From Agaricus subrufescens (Eukaryota > Basidiomycota > Agaricomycetes > Agaricales > Agaricaceae), in the NCBI GenBank assembly GCA_029945375.1, contig CM057057.1:310001-374000 (forward strand): a DNA stretch of 64,000 bases, in the 5' to 3' direction. Positions 47,719-59,224 of this stretch are shown here, piece after piece. How positions within the stretch are numbered: the stretch's first letter is position 1; every line of letters starts with the position of its first letter. The translations under genes and the position numbers were made by a program. Below the pieces are notes generated by a model. It saw only the letters and a program-made list of their open reading frames with translations. It was not told the origin of the DNA and did not search any database.

Positions 47719-48334
47719 TCATGCGGCCACAGCATACATTTTCGTTTGCTGGGGGCGGAGTGTAATATCCCGAGAATGACCCTCGCTCCGCATTTCGTTG
47801 TGCAAAGTCAAAATCTTCTCAAGCCTCTTCACCGTCACGTAGAGTTGACGGAAAAGTGCGCTATGGAGATCTTGCTCGTTGGACAGGGGGGCCGCTACAA
47901 GTTCGCTCTGTAGCTTTTTGTAGCCGGCGGCGATGACTTGAACCATTGCACCTAGTATAGCTTCGTCTTGTTCCGGGTCGGAGAACACTGCGGCGGTGGC
48001 ATATATGAATTTCACGATTTTAGAGTCGGAGGGGAAGCCGTGTGTCAAAGAAGACACGGAGAGGCAGAAGCATTGGAGAAGGCGGTGATGGTCGTTGACA
48101 TCGATGTCAGAGTACTCTTCGCTCATTAGAACGCGGACAAGGGCTTCCCCACTGATGGCTTGAGATTGGGAGTAGTAGGGGTCGATGATGGACTTCAACC
48201 TCATGTTAACTGTTAAGTAGATTAGAACGATGTACATTGGTCGAGATAAAGGGACACGTACGGAGAGTTCCTGTCACAGACAAGGACAAGAGGCCAAGAC
48301 GAGTAAGGTTCTGTTGGCTGCGCTCCGGAGACAT
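47719..48334 (-). CDS. Hypothetical protein (187 aa)
   Basis: Two exons on the minus strand, 48262-48334 and 47719-48209, with a GT-AG intron. The start MSPERSQQNLTRLGLLSLSV leads into LKSIIDPYYSQSQAISGEAL, a mainly helical middle (DHHRLLQCFCLSVSSLTHGF) and a C-terminal helical stretch (FRQLYVTVKRLEKILTLHNE). No signal peptide, TM helix or recognisable motif. A TATA-like sequence (gttatatac) lies about 130 bases upstream. Function not recognised. Confidence 0.6.
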
Positions 48335-50738
48335 GGCGATGTGTTGAAAGTCTGGGGATGTGAAGGTACAAGAGAGTAAAGTACGGAGAGGAGAGTACGA
48401 GGAGAGGAGAGTGCTTTACAGGAGTTGTACGGTAACGAATTGGAAAGATCACGTATAGGTTATATACTACGACGAGAATATAGATTGGAATAGCCGCTAG
48501 GGTACACCAAAGCGAGGCCAGATTCGAGATATCTCCGAGAGGATTGATGACAAACGCCGTGAGTCACACAATCACCCACACTCCAGTCCGCTTTGGGCAC
48601 CCAGTCAACTCTCAAAAACCGCCTCACGCCCTAGACTAACGCTATTTTAACTAGGTAAATCAGAGCAACTCGAATGGTACACCGCGCTTGCCGTCAGAAC
48701 AGCAGATGGCGGACTCAGGGTACAGCTTTCTCAGAAACGTTGATATGGGCGACAATAGCTGATTGGTCATGGAAATGCGCCACGTGATCCCGTGTGAGAG
48801 AAATAACCCCATGCGTTCCGGGTCCGCAGCGAGCCGATGATCAGAAGTTGATGACGGGTGAAACGCTTCACGAACAACGCTTAGTTTCCGTGATGCCTGC
48901 ATGTATGTTGATCAAGTCTGCGCGATGGCTTAGAAGTCAGAACAGCCTTGCAAAGTCCTATTGATCGCACTTTGCTGTCGCTGATCTATGGATCACCCTT
49001 GAGACAACTTCTTTTTTGGGTGTTCGGCCAACGGGGACTTCACGGCAAGGGGTGTTACGAAGCTAATGGTTTCCTTGGTATTCATAGGACCCGTTGTGAA
49101 TGAACGACTCCGCCGTGTAGGTCAGGTATAGAAACATCAAAGGCTCGTTGACCAAAAGCTTATTCTATGAAACGGGATAACAATGTGCAGACCCTGAGCA
49201 GTTTGAGCAACTGCGGTACAGCAGGGGACCACAGCTGACCAGGATTTATCAGCTATAACACTAACGTTGACAATGCGAGAGAAAATAACCCCACGGATCC
49301 TGCGATGTGTTCGTTGCTTGTAGATTCCTAACATCACAACAGTTGACAACTACATTCGCGGCTATCATCAGTTCTCTTGTTGTCCCATGCTTTGTGTTGT
49401 GTACTGGCAATCAGGCATCATGTTAACTGCGATCGTTTAATTGGGTTCTACATTTTGTATGGCTTATCCCATGGTATCCACAATCCCTTGCCAACTTATA
49501 AAAATTGGTATTACCCGGCGACCACCATGTGGGCATCGTCGGCATTGCTATGCAACTGGATTCCGGTGGCCTTGTATTTACGGCTGTATTGTGCCTGCAT
49601 CAATTTGAACCTGTTGTTCCGAATATTCCGAGTCTACCTGTTCCTGAAAGACACGCCCCAGAAAAGTGTGAACGACCCACCACGAGGTAAATACTTATCA
49701 ACCACATAGTTACGCCAAACATAGCGCTTTGGTTGTTCTCAACCATAGACAGGTTGTAGTGTCTTGACATCAGATATGGTAACGCGAAGAATACGTTGTC
49801 TCATCTACCGTCGTCGTCTGGCTCACATGCAAAGAAAAAAAAACACCTATATCAACTCGTAAAAGCGCATGTGCGACCACGCAACAATACCAGACAACAA
49901 GAAGACCAAAAGCACCAAACACAGAATAGACTGTCATAGCCACCTCAAATCCCGGCGTACCATCCCCCCAGGCCCTATTCTAAAATACATTAATTGGGGC
50001 TTAGCCGAGGAATACCTTTCTCCCATGCCCCACATTTGCAGCAATGTAGCAGAAACCAACTTTCAACGAACCGTTGTCCATCGCCCGTCGTGCATCAACA
50101 CAGTCAACTTCGCCATTATCTCGATTGAATTCGAACGGGATTTAATTACTGTTCTTCGTCGCTGTTGTGAATTACGGTGTGGTGGGTGATGGTTTACATG
50201 ACAATCATAGCCATGATCACCATCCAAGTGATGATCGTAGTCCTTAGCTATGATTTTGATTTTGATATCTCACCTTATGGACTAGATTATCATCATTGAG
50301 AGAAGGGGTTTAATGTGATTGTTTTGAATCGTAAATACATCCACTCGCAATTTGACTAGGCTAGGGGTGGTACCACAGAGGAGCCAACAACGGAGATGCA
50401 TTCCCTTGTATTTCGGTCGAGGTGGACACGGCTGAGGGCGCTAAGTTTCAAGTTTGGGAGTTCCAGTGGAGGCGTTCTAAGAAGCAGCCTAGAACAACCG
50501 GTCAAAATTCTGTTGATCAAGAACAGAAGCGTGCGTTGATCTAGGCGATCCACCCGGACGGAATAACAAGAGACAACTTCGTGATGATCCGTGAGAAGTG
50601 CGCGAGGGTTCCATGAAGCACAGCGACTTTGGTCGAAAGCTAAGAGAAGGATGGGTGCAGAGAACCCAGACCGTAGATAGCATAGAGCTGAACATGGTTG
50701 ACGCGACGCGGAGGGATCTACATTTACCCAAATGGCTT
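48335..50738. other. Long region without a confident gene
   Basis: About 2.4 kb. Several frames of 60-110 codons occur on both strands, but none has a domain, signal or splice pattern that supports it. Confidence 0.35.
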
Positions 50739-51290
50739 CTACTTAGTTGGCATAGCTCGAAGCACTGCAGTCCTAATTTCCAAGGTCCGAAGGATCCCAT
50801 AAGCCAGAACGAATAACCAGCGATATCTCAAAGAGGAAACTTCAGATAGTAGCAGCGCACACACCTCAAGCGAAATTGCAACAAAGGACCAAGAATACTG
50901 CCGGACGGCTTCCATGAATTTTGCAAGTGGGTATTTGACGATCAGATGTTACCTTGAACCCCGACTCAGCGGAAGTCCCCTTGATAGATTGAGAGGAAAT
51001 AAATCGCCGTGCAAGTCTGGTAGCGACGAGATGCAAAACTAAGGTGAATGGTTCGGTGATTGTACCAAAACGTCGAGCCCCGCTCTGGAGAACGTCCAGG
51101 CACTCGGTGGTGAATCCCCAGGGTCTATTTTTGCGGCTAGTTGCACAAGCGAGGTAAATTGTTACAAAGAAAGTGGGTGCCGGTCCGAACGGAATTGACC
51201 CACCCGCGATTTCGAAGTCGTTTACACTAGGCGCTGGTCCTGTGCCGACCAGGGAATTCGGAGGGCTGTTGATAGAACCCCCACATAAGT
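50739..51290 (-). CDS. Uncharacterised membrane protein, 3' part only
   Basis: Two minus-strand exons are supported: up to about 51290 down to 50953, then 50739-50897 after a 55-nt intron. The last exon reads YSWSFVAISLEVCALLLSEV then YRWLFVLAYGILRTLEIR and ends AMPTK; both hydrophobic stretches look like membrane helices. The upstream exon contains PTFFVTIYLACATSRKNRPW. The 5' end could not be found: a stop lies at about 51290 and no ATG or acceptor is obvious, so the gene may be truncated or start in an unrecognised exon upstream. Family not recognised. Confidence 0.35.
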
Positions 51291-51574
51291 TTCAGAAGGC
51301 AACGTTAGGGTGGGAGATGGGGTCGGACTGCGAGTTGGCGAAGGGCTGTGAAGATGTACCTGAATCAATCTGAATCCAGATATATTGCTTGACTCATGTA
51401 GTACATGACAGACAGCGTGAAGCTGTATATGTCGACTGCCAGGAAGCTGTCGAGACCAGAGTTACAGAGTTAATCAAGGATCCGGAATTGTGAGGTAACC
51501 CGTCAGAGATTCCCACGGTGAAATGGTAAACCCAATTTTGGAATAACTGACTTTATTTTATTTTATTTTTGCGG

Positions 51575-53857
51575 ATGATTCGCCATGGCCCAAAACGACT
51601 TTTCTTTCATCGATATCATCTCCGCGTCCGCGTCCCGCTGCCACACCTCACAAGCAGATACATCAGTACTCAGTGCGCGATGGCAGACGACTCCGCGACC
51701 AGCCTCGAGCAGCTCGAGCAGCAGGTCGCCCAACAGACAGAGCTGTTCAATACCCTTCGCTTACAGCACCCGGCCGGATCGCCGGAGTTGGACGATGCGA
51801 GGAAGAGGCTCAGTGAACTCAAGAAAACGCTTGGCCAGTCTAAGAAGGACGATGCGGCGAAGGATGGTGCTGGTGGAAAGAAGAAGGAACGACTTTTGCT
51901 CAAAACTGCCAAGGTGAGCCTGCTATATCGTTCGAGTCACGCGGGTGTTAAATGTCCTTGTGGTAGGGTACTAGAGATTATGGGCCAGGCGAGATGTTCT
52001 GTCGTGAACACATAGAGAAAACTGTCAAAGATTGTTTTACAACATTCGGTGGTTCATCTCTTGATACACCGGTCTTTGAACGGAAAGACGTACTTATGGA
52101 CAAGTATGGAGAAGACTCGAAACTTATATTTGACTTGATGGATCAAGGGGGAGAACAATTGGCATTACGATATGACCATACCGTTCCTCTAGCACGATAC
52201 CTAGCCATGACCGGAGGCACCAATACCCAAAGTAAAATTTGGCAAGTAGGCAAGGTTTATAGAAGGGATAATCCTGTCATGTCGAAAGGTCGAATGAGAG
52301 AATTCATGCAGGCTGTGAGTGGTGTTTCTCCTATGTTTTGTTCAAGGTTCAACGGTTTCGATAGGACTTTGATATTTGTGGAACTTGGGATACCATGATC
52401 CCAGACGCGGAAATTTTGAGTCTGTTGTGTACCATCATGACTAGATTAGAGGTCGGAGAATTTACCATTAAGGTATGACTGTCGGCCACCACCCACCCCC
52501 ACGTAACGGTGCCCATTCGCTTCACAGGTCAACCATAGAAAGATTCTTGATGGTATCTTCGAAGTTTGTGGTGTACCGAAGGAAAAGATCCGCACCATTT
52601 CTTCGGCGGTCGACAAACTTGACAAGGTGGGTCATGTCGAAAGTCGACCAGCCACTTGTTGATTTAACGGGTGGCAGTCCCTCTGGGCCGAGGTAAAGAA
52701 GGAGATGACTGTTGAGAAAGGTCTCGATACTGCTGTGGCTGATAAAATTGGCGAATACGTACGATTAAAAGGTTAGTTGGTTTACTCGAGCCCGTAAACT
52801 TCATGTCATGGTTTCAATTCACAGGCGGGGCTGAGTTAATCGACAAGCTCGGATCAGACTCGGCTATCACATCGAACGTTAGTGCAAAACAGGGCTTAGA
52901 CGAGATGAAAGTATTGGTTTCTTTACTTGAAGCCTATAATGTGATGGACAAGGTTCGCTTCCTGCAACATGGTTGTCCTATGTACTAATTTAGAGGCGAA
53001 GATATCATTCGATATGTCCCTGGCCCGGGGTCTGGATTATTATACTGGCATTATCTATGAAGCTGTAGTCGAAGCTTCCGCGCCTCCCTGGCTCAGGGAC
53101 GCCCAAGCTGCCGCTGCTGCCAGCGGTCAATCAACTTCGATGGAACCCGGCCCTCCCGTGCAAATCCCTACCAAAAAAGATACAAAAAAATCCAAAAAGA
53201 AAGCCCCGAATGGAGAAGACGAGGAAGAAACGGACGATTCTCAAGTTGGTGTCGGATCAATAGCCGCTGGTGGACGATACGATGGACTTGTCGGATCGTT
53301 TAGCGCTGCGGCTGCGGGTGACAAAGATAAAAATAAAGGAAATCTTCCCTGTGTCGGTGTGAGTATCGGAATGGACAGGATTTTCGCGCTGTTGTGGCCA
53401 AAGTGGGTTGAGAGGGGGATGAGGAGTAAGGAGACGATGGTGTATGTTATGGCCGCTGGAGATGGACTGTTGACGGAACGTGTAGCTTTGGTGAGCATGC
53501 TGCGAGACGCTGGCATCAAGGTTCGTGTCTTCTGCCGATATCTTTTCCCAGATATTTATATTTATTTCCCATGCTTTGCATTTTTAGACCGACTTTTTAG
53601 CAAAGAATAAACCAAAACTCCCGGCGCAGTTTGCAGCGGGTGAGAAAGACGAAGTCCCCTTCGCGATTATTCTGGGAGCGGACGAGCTGAAGGCTGGATT
53701 AGTCACGGTGAAAGAGCAGAGATGGGAGCTAGTTGATGGGGGGAAGGTCAAGGTACAAAGTGCGGATCAAGGTACCAAAGTGGCGAGGAGTGAATTAGTA
53801 CCGTGGTTGAAGGAGACGAAGACGTTTAGAGAATGGGATGCCGGGAGGCTGGTTTGA
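51575..53857 (+). CDS. HTS1: Histidyl-tRNA synthetase
   Basis: Eight exons: 51575-51913, 51967-52314, 52365-52472, 52528-52626, 52678-52771, 52825-52952, 52996-53520, 53588-53857; 636 residues. Class II synthetase: [10 protein letters not shown], motif 2 region [15 protein letters not shown] with KVYRRDNP, HisA signature [11 protein letters not shown], motif 3 GVSIGMDRI, and a C-terminal anticodon-binding domain ([11 protein letters not shown]). A Lys-rich acidic insertion ([20 protein letters not shown]) lies in the catalytic domain. The N-terminus has two in-frame ATGs. The first (51575) adds 35 residues rich in Arg, His and Ser ([20 protein letters not shown]), a good mitochondrial presequence. 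The second (51680, [15 protein letters not shown]) starts the WHEP-like cytosolic form. One gene probably serves both compartments, as in yeast. Confidence 0.96.
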
Positions 53858-54203
53858 TAGGATCTACGGCGAGGAATAAAAAGTATCTTTTTCTCTGTCC
53901 CCGTCTTCATTTAGTTCGGTTCAGGGGTTGCTGCGAGCAGCGGTGTAGTAGGCCGGGACTCCGGTGAGCATAATGGTGCAGACCCAGGAGCACCGAGTAG
54001 CAGACTAGACTCGCCAAAGGGTCGGAGCTGACGTCAGCTACCTCGGTTGGATAGCGCCTGGTGCTTATGATGTGCTCCTTGCACTTCTCGCTCCCTCACC
54101 GAGTGCATCGCCTCTGCTCTACGCTTGTACTTATAATCGACGACATTTACGACTCTCATCCCCATCCCCAACTTCCCAACTCCCTACGAATTAGACTTCC
54201 AGC
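53858..54203. other. Intergenic region
   Basis: Between the synthetase and MARVEL genes, same strand; nothing is seen. Confidence 0.4.
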
Positions 54204-54977
54204 ATGGGCCTCGATAGAGCTGTTCAAAAGTGCTACCCCTGTACGCATCTTTTCCTTTCCTGGCAGTCCTCCTGTACTCATGATACCTCTTCAGTCTTCT
54301 TCTTCTTCGTCTTTGCGTTCGGAGTCATCAATGTACGACCTCTGCTTCTGTGTTCCCGACGCATGCTAACATACTTACCATTTGTGGCGTTCCATTAGTT
54401 GACTATCTCCGGATGGCTCGTCAGTCGCTACAATAACCGCGACAACTACACCACTCAAGGCCAGCGGGATCGTGTTCGTTACTGGGTCTTCGTAGGGGCA
54501 TGGACAGTTCTCGTCACGCCAATCATGATGAGTCTGTTCTACTTCGCCAGGCGTTCGAAGTTCGCCAGCGTCTTCTCCCACTTGGTCTAGTCAGTGTCGC
54601 CTTGACTCTGTTCCCGTTTTTGAATCGTTTTTACTGATACCATTCTTTTTCGTGAATAGCCTCTTCATCACTTGGGTCGTCTGGATCGCTGGTGCCTCGG
54701 CTTTGACACAGGCCACTGGCGGTGGGCTGAACTGCGCTCATAACGACGAATTCAGATACTGTGGTCAACTCAACACTTTGATCGCTATCGGATACATCAA
54801 CTGGTGCGTATTTTACAACGTGTTAAACTCAGCCTACGACGGTCTCTGATTTTCCTCTATAGGATCTTGCTCACATTCCTGTTCAGCATGTGCTGGTTGA
54901 TGCTCGTCCGCTCATTCAAGCGCAATGATGGCTTTATGGGAAGTTTGATTGCAACCGGCGGCGAGGAGAAACACTGA
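54204..54977 (+). CDS. MARVEL-domain tetraspan membrane protein
   Basis: Five exons: 54204-54240, 54295-54332, 54399-54589, 54660-54803, 54863-54977; 174 residues. There are four hydrophobic segments: FFFFFVFAFGVINLTISGWL, VFVGAWTVLVTPIMMSLFYF, YLFITWVVWIAGASALTQA and ILLTFLFSMCWLMLVRSF. Between helices 3 and 4 lies a loop with two Cys (GGGLNCAHNDEFRYCGQ), as in fungal MARVEL (PF01284-like) proteins, in which a disulfide loop is common. The short basic-acidic tail is KRNDGFMGSLIATGGEEKH. Such proteins sit in plasma membrane or vesicle membranes and organise membrane domains; the role here is not known. Exon 3 ends with donor gtcagt after ta, which restores HLVYLFITW. Confidence 0.87.
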
Positions 54978-55369
54978 GGGGTTACATCGAGGAGAAATAT
55001 TGACAAGAAATAAGAAGCTTCCCCTTCTTGATTTCTCTCTGAATCGGCCCTCCCCCGGAATAGCTAATGTGTTTTCTTTTAACCCACTGACATCCTGTCA
55101 ATCCCATCGTTGATTATGGTTTCCTCTTTTTTTCACTCTCTCTGCTTTTGCTGCTCAGTATAATGTGTTAGAACGTATCTTCTTGTCATCCCATTCATAG
55201 TCAATGTGTACGTGTGATGATGTATATTTAGGCTAGCTATTTTAATGAATTCTCCTGTGATGAAATCCTGGTCCCGGAACCACTTGAGTTGAATACGACT
55301 ACTATCAGACAACGAGGGTCAGATCACCTGGGGTCTTAACAAATGCCGAGGAAGTCAATAGAATGTATC
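54978..55369. other. Intergenic region, left flank of the array
   Basis: 3' side of the MARVEL gene; no gene is seen. Confidence 0.4.
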
Positions 55370-55870
55370 GCGCGCCTAGTTGAATGACTCCGTGATTAGA
55401 ATGTTTCCTGTAGTCTATTCTCGAGTTACCTTGCTCAAGGACAGCCGGGACGCTTCTAGCCTTGCATTTCCGGTTCCAGACGGGGATGCTAGATGCCGCT
55501 AAATTAAGATCTGCGCATGCATCGAGATAATCATCGATTAATACTGACTCCAAGCCAGGACGATTTCTCAAGCGTTTTACGTGAGAAGTCCTGGTTATGC
55601 CCATTGACAGAGCCCTCATCGAAACCTGTGAGTGGGTTGCAAAATTATTTCAGATCTCAAGACTGCAAAAGATAGTATCTGAGCTTGACAAGGCTAGTCC
55701 CATCGTCGACGCCAGTAATTTGAAGCGCTAGTGAATGGCTGCGCGATCTCTTTAGTACTCGCTACAGGAAAGGAATAACTGTGACAGATATGGCGAATAG
55801 GAATGCACTTCGAGATGTTCTGACTAGCCACAAACAAAATAGCTCGAACCGATTTCTTTGTGTTTTTCCT
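55370..55870 (-). pseudogene. M block 1: remains of an unknown (membrane?) protein gene
   Basis: Homologous to 57090-57740 and 58740-59170. The minus strand reads LWLVRTSRSAFLFAI before a stop, parallel to MWLARPLQSAFPFAL in block 2. Stops and frame changes prevent an intact product. Confidence 0.45.
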
Positions 55871-56350
55871 CGGTCAACATAGTTTAGAACCTTTAGTGTG
55901 TGTAAGAATAACGACTTCACATGGGGCTCTGCACTTTATGTGCACTAGTACTGGCGTAAAAAAATTTGAACGTATTCTAATGTCATTAGGCTATTGTCTC
56001 TAGTGCGGTATCACCCGTTAACTGGTCATAGTTTCTCTAGGTGCCAGATGTCACAGATTCAGACAATTGGCACCTGCGTAGCTAGAAATACTTCTTTAAA
56101 ATTATGTTGATGTTGTAAAATTTCCTCGTTGCTGATTCGTTCAAAAGGGTTTTGATATAGTACAAGAAAGGATTCTCGCACTCTTCTAGGGAGATAAATC
56201 TTCCGGTGGTGTCTGCCGAAACGATAAGGCGAATTCGCTACTAGATAACGAGAATGGTACCAAAAAAACGACTAGTCTTGTACACTTCTAGCGTTACGAA
56301 TATAGTGTCAGCATTCACATCGTGTGTAATAATAAATGTCCCAGTCTACA

Positions 56351-56358
56351 CATAAAAC
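56351..56358 (+). promoter_or_regulatory. TATA-like box of array peptide 1
   Basis: cataaaac, 89 bases before the ATG, followed by aggtccg; aligned with the TATA boxes of the other array genes. Confidence 0.5.
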
Positions 56359-56439
56359 AGGTCCGTGAAAGTCCAAAATCTCAACACAAGTCAGCTCAAA
56401 GCTTGTACATCCTCCTGAAAGAAATCTCTACTCGAACAA

Positions 56440-56622
56440 ATGCAGACTTCATTCTTGACATCCGCTTTGATCGCTATGATCATTACTTTCGCTAAGGCCG
56501 GCGCTATGCGTATACCACAAATACGCCCTCCCTATGGCCTGGAAAGCCGAGGTGCCGTCAGCGCTAACATCAATTTGGATGCCGGGCCTATCCAGTTAGG
56601 AGTCGATGCGGACGTCCGCTAA
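56440..56622 (+). CDS. Array small secreted peptide 1 (60 aa)
   Basis: Intronless. Signal peptide MQTSFLTSALIAMIITFAKA with likely cleavage at AGA-MR. The mature part is cysteine-free: RIPQIRPPYGLESRGAVS then ANINLDAGPIQLGVDADVR. The SFLTS and M-I-TF pattern and the alternating hydrophobic/Asp tail resemble peptide 2. The stop lies a little upstream of a conserved cttcgtag that ends the ORF in peptides 3 and 4. Function unknown. Confidence 0.65.
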   Translation: MQTSFLTSALIAMIITFAKAGAMRIPQIRPPYGLESRGAVSANINLDAGPIQLGVDADVR

Positions 56623-57089
56623 GGTCGTCTACACTTCGTAGAACTTCCTTTTGTGTTCGTTATGTCGATGGTAGTAGTGTTGGTGGTTAGTTGAAATGGC
56701 AGATCGCGGTTGTAAAGGACTTGTTACTGAGCGTTTCTAATTAGTAGTAATGGACACATGTAACTCCAATGGCTTCTATTCGTACCATATGAAATCGTTG
56801 GAGATATTTTTGGTGTTTCCGAGAGGTATAGAATAGAGGCTGAACGTTTGTAGGGTCCGAAAAATACATTCATTTGTTCCTGTTGAAAGAATGCATTTCA
56901 GAAGCGATAGGAAGCTGCATTTTTATCAGAACTAGGTCATGCTACGAGCCTGATCTGTGAAATTGTTCAGTATGACTATTTCTGTGTGCTATTTGAAAAT
57001 TGTAGGTAAATCTTCTGTGTCATTTTTCAGTTCAAAAACCTGGGGCCATGTCAAATATCGAAGAAACCGATGGGTGTGCTGTATTGGTA

Positions 57090-57740
57090 CCTAGTTAGAC
57101 GACTCAGTGATTAGAATGTTTTCTGTAGACTGCTCTTGAGTAATCTTGCTCAAGGACAGCCAGGGTACTTCGGGCCTTATTATCGCGGCCCTCGGAGATG
57201 AGCCCAATCCCGGACTGAGGTTTGAACTGGCGGCAGCGATCGCAGCTCCAGCGCCAGTGTTGAGTGAGATCGGCAACCATCCAGAAAGCTTCGATAGTGC
57301 CGATACTGCTGCCGATGCCGTACTCCGGGCTCTGATGGCCATCGGAAAAGCATGAAATTGTGAGAGGCCGCTAAAATTAGATTTGCAAGCACCATTGTGA
57401 CCGCCAGGTGCCTCGCCTAACCGTGGCAATTTCCCAAACGTTTTGATTTATGACATCCAAACGTAGTCGAGGAATTGTATTGTCAGTCTATACCTCAAAA
57501 CTGAAAACAGGTATCATCAACCAGATAAGCCCAGTGGCCGAGTTGACGCCCGAAATCAAGAGCAATATAAGCACTTCGCGTTGATACACAAACTGATTGG
57601 AAGACCACATTACGACTACGAACCCACTACAGGAAAGAAGTAACTGCATAAGCAAGGCAAATGGGAACGCACTCTGGAGCGGTCGGGCCAGCCACATGCG
57701 AGATCACTCAAACGAATTCCTTTTCGGTTCCTTCTCGTTC
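57090..57740 (-). pseudogene. M block 2: remains of a membrane protein gene
   Basis: The minus strand at 57488-57697 reads MWLARPLQSAFPFALLMQLL and VLILLLISGVNSATGLIWLM, two hydrophobic helices, then a stop. Compared with M block 1 there is an extra GC-rich stretch at about 57165-57360 that is open on the plus strand (FELAAAIAAPAPVLSEIGN) but has no ATG at its start. No intact gene can be assembled. Confidence 0.45.
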
Positions 57741-58207
57741 AATGCTTTTCATAAGTGTCCAACGTGGGCAAGATAACTTTCATATATAATATGCTTCAAT
57801 TTTGTATGCACTAGTATCGAGTACGGACGCAATTTTTTAATGCATTCACATTGTCAGTAAGCTACCGTCTTTAGTGCTCTATCTCCGACTGGCGGCGACA
57901 GCTTCCATTAATGCTGCCAAATGTCACAGATTCCAGCATAAAGAAGTGATCTTTTAGGGACATGTCGATTTCGCAAAGTTTTCCCGTTGTTATTTTGTTT
58001 GTGTTCTTCAGTGGGGTTTTATACGGTATGAGGAAGGATTCTACTAGTAGACTCCACTAGGCAGATAGATATTTCTTGTAGTGTCTGATGAAATATGGTG
58101 AACTCACAATTGAGTACCGAGAATGGTACCAGAAAACGATGAATCTTGTATGCTTCTAGTGCTATGAACGTCCACATCATATTTAATAATAACGGTTCCA
58201 ATATCCA

Positions 58208-58213
58208 TATAAG
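58208..58213 (+). promoter_or_regulatory. TATA box of array peptide 2
   Basis: tataag, 101 bases before the ATG, followed by taggaaccagca; aligned with the other units. Confidence 0.5.
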
Positions 58214-58308
58214 TAGGAACCAGCACAGTCGATGACTTCAACATAAGTCCGCAGCTCAAAGCTTGTACACTCACCCCTACGACAACAGCTTTAATTCTAC
58301 TCGAAACA

Positions 58309-58479
58309 ATGAAAGCTTCATTCTTAACTTCTACTATGATCGTTATGATCACCTTCATTCATACTGCCATGGCTATGCCCGCACCACAAGTGTCCGATGA
58401 AACAGAAAGCGAAGATATTGGCATTGCCGTAGACATAGCGGCTCCTATTGAAATAGACGTTGCTGGGAGTCTCCTCTAG
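58309..58479 (+). CDS. Array small secreted peptide 2 (56 aa)
   Basis: Intronless. Signal peptide MKASFLTSTMIVMITFIHTA with probable cleavage at AMA-MP. The mature part is acidic and cysteine-free (PAPQVSDETESEDIGIAV then DIAAPIEIDVAGSLL). The upstream 300 bases align with the P blocks of the other array genes, including caaagcttgtacaYcc shortly before the ATG, shared with peptide 1. Function unknown. Confidence 0.68.
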   Translation: MKASFLTSTMIVMITFIHTAMAMPAPQVSDETESEDIGIAVDIAAPIEIDVAGSLL

Positions 58480-58739
58480 TATGAGCTCTACACTTTGGGG
58501 ACGTATAACTTCTTTCTGAGCTCATTTTGTTGGAGGTGGTAGGGTTGGTGATACGGGGGTTGGTGGTACGGTTGAACAAGGTCATGCGATGAAGCCAAGG
58601 GCCGGGGTCGTTCAGTACGTCAATCTCTGTGTTGCTATTTAAAGAGCTATACACTAGTTAACTATCTCGTTTTTCAGGTCAAGAGCTTTGCATCATGTTA
58701 GATGTTGAAAGTTCCTGCTGATGTGCATTACGTCACGTG

Positions 58740-59170
58740 CCTAATTGAATGGTTCAGTACTATAGTTAGAATGTTTTCCGTAAAATGCTCACGAGTTTTC
58801 CTCGATCGCGGCCGAATTTATATCTGCACACGCATCCCTATAATCGACTACTATTGCCCCATAAGTCAAGCCAGTCTCACGAGTGTTTGTCTTACGACGC
58901 CCCAGCCACAACTTGAGCATCGCCTTATCATTCTGAATTTCAAAAACAAAAAAGGCAGCATCAATCCGAGAAGACTAGCAACAACGTTGACGCTAGAAAT
59001 AAGAAAAAGTGGTCTAGTGCACAGCGTATCAACACACAGACTAAGTGGAGGACCATGCGACCACGTACTAATCACAGGAAAGGCATAGTTGCATGATAGA
59101 CAAGGCGAATAGAACCGCACTCCGGGGCGTTCCGACCGACTTCAAATGAGAAAGCAGTTCAAATAGATTT
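58740..59170 (-). pseudogene. M block 3: remains of the same unknown gene
   Basis: Starts with tagttagaatgttttccgta like the other M blocks. Minus-strand frame 58866-59120 has a hydrophobic stretch (LISSVNVVASLLGLMLPFLF) comparable to the helix region of block 2. Broken; no full gene. Confidence 0.45.
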
Positions 59171-59224
59171 CTTTTTGGTGGATGTCGGGCCCGCCCCCGC
59201 CCCCCTCTAATGCTGGCTACATTT

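Noticed and set aside
49869..50189. 106-codon plus-strand frame
   Set aside because: No domain, no splice or upstream signals; likely chance.
57146..57355. Plus-strand 69-codon frame as a gene
   Set aside because: It begins with TTG, has no ATG until near its end, and lies within a decayed repeat block; kept only as an insertion.
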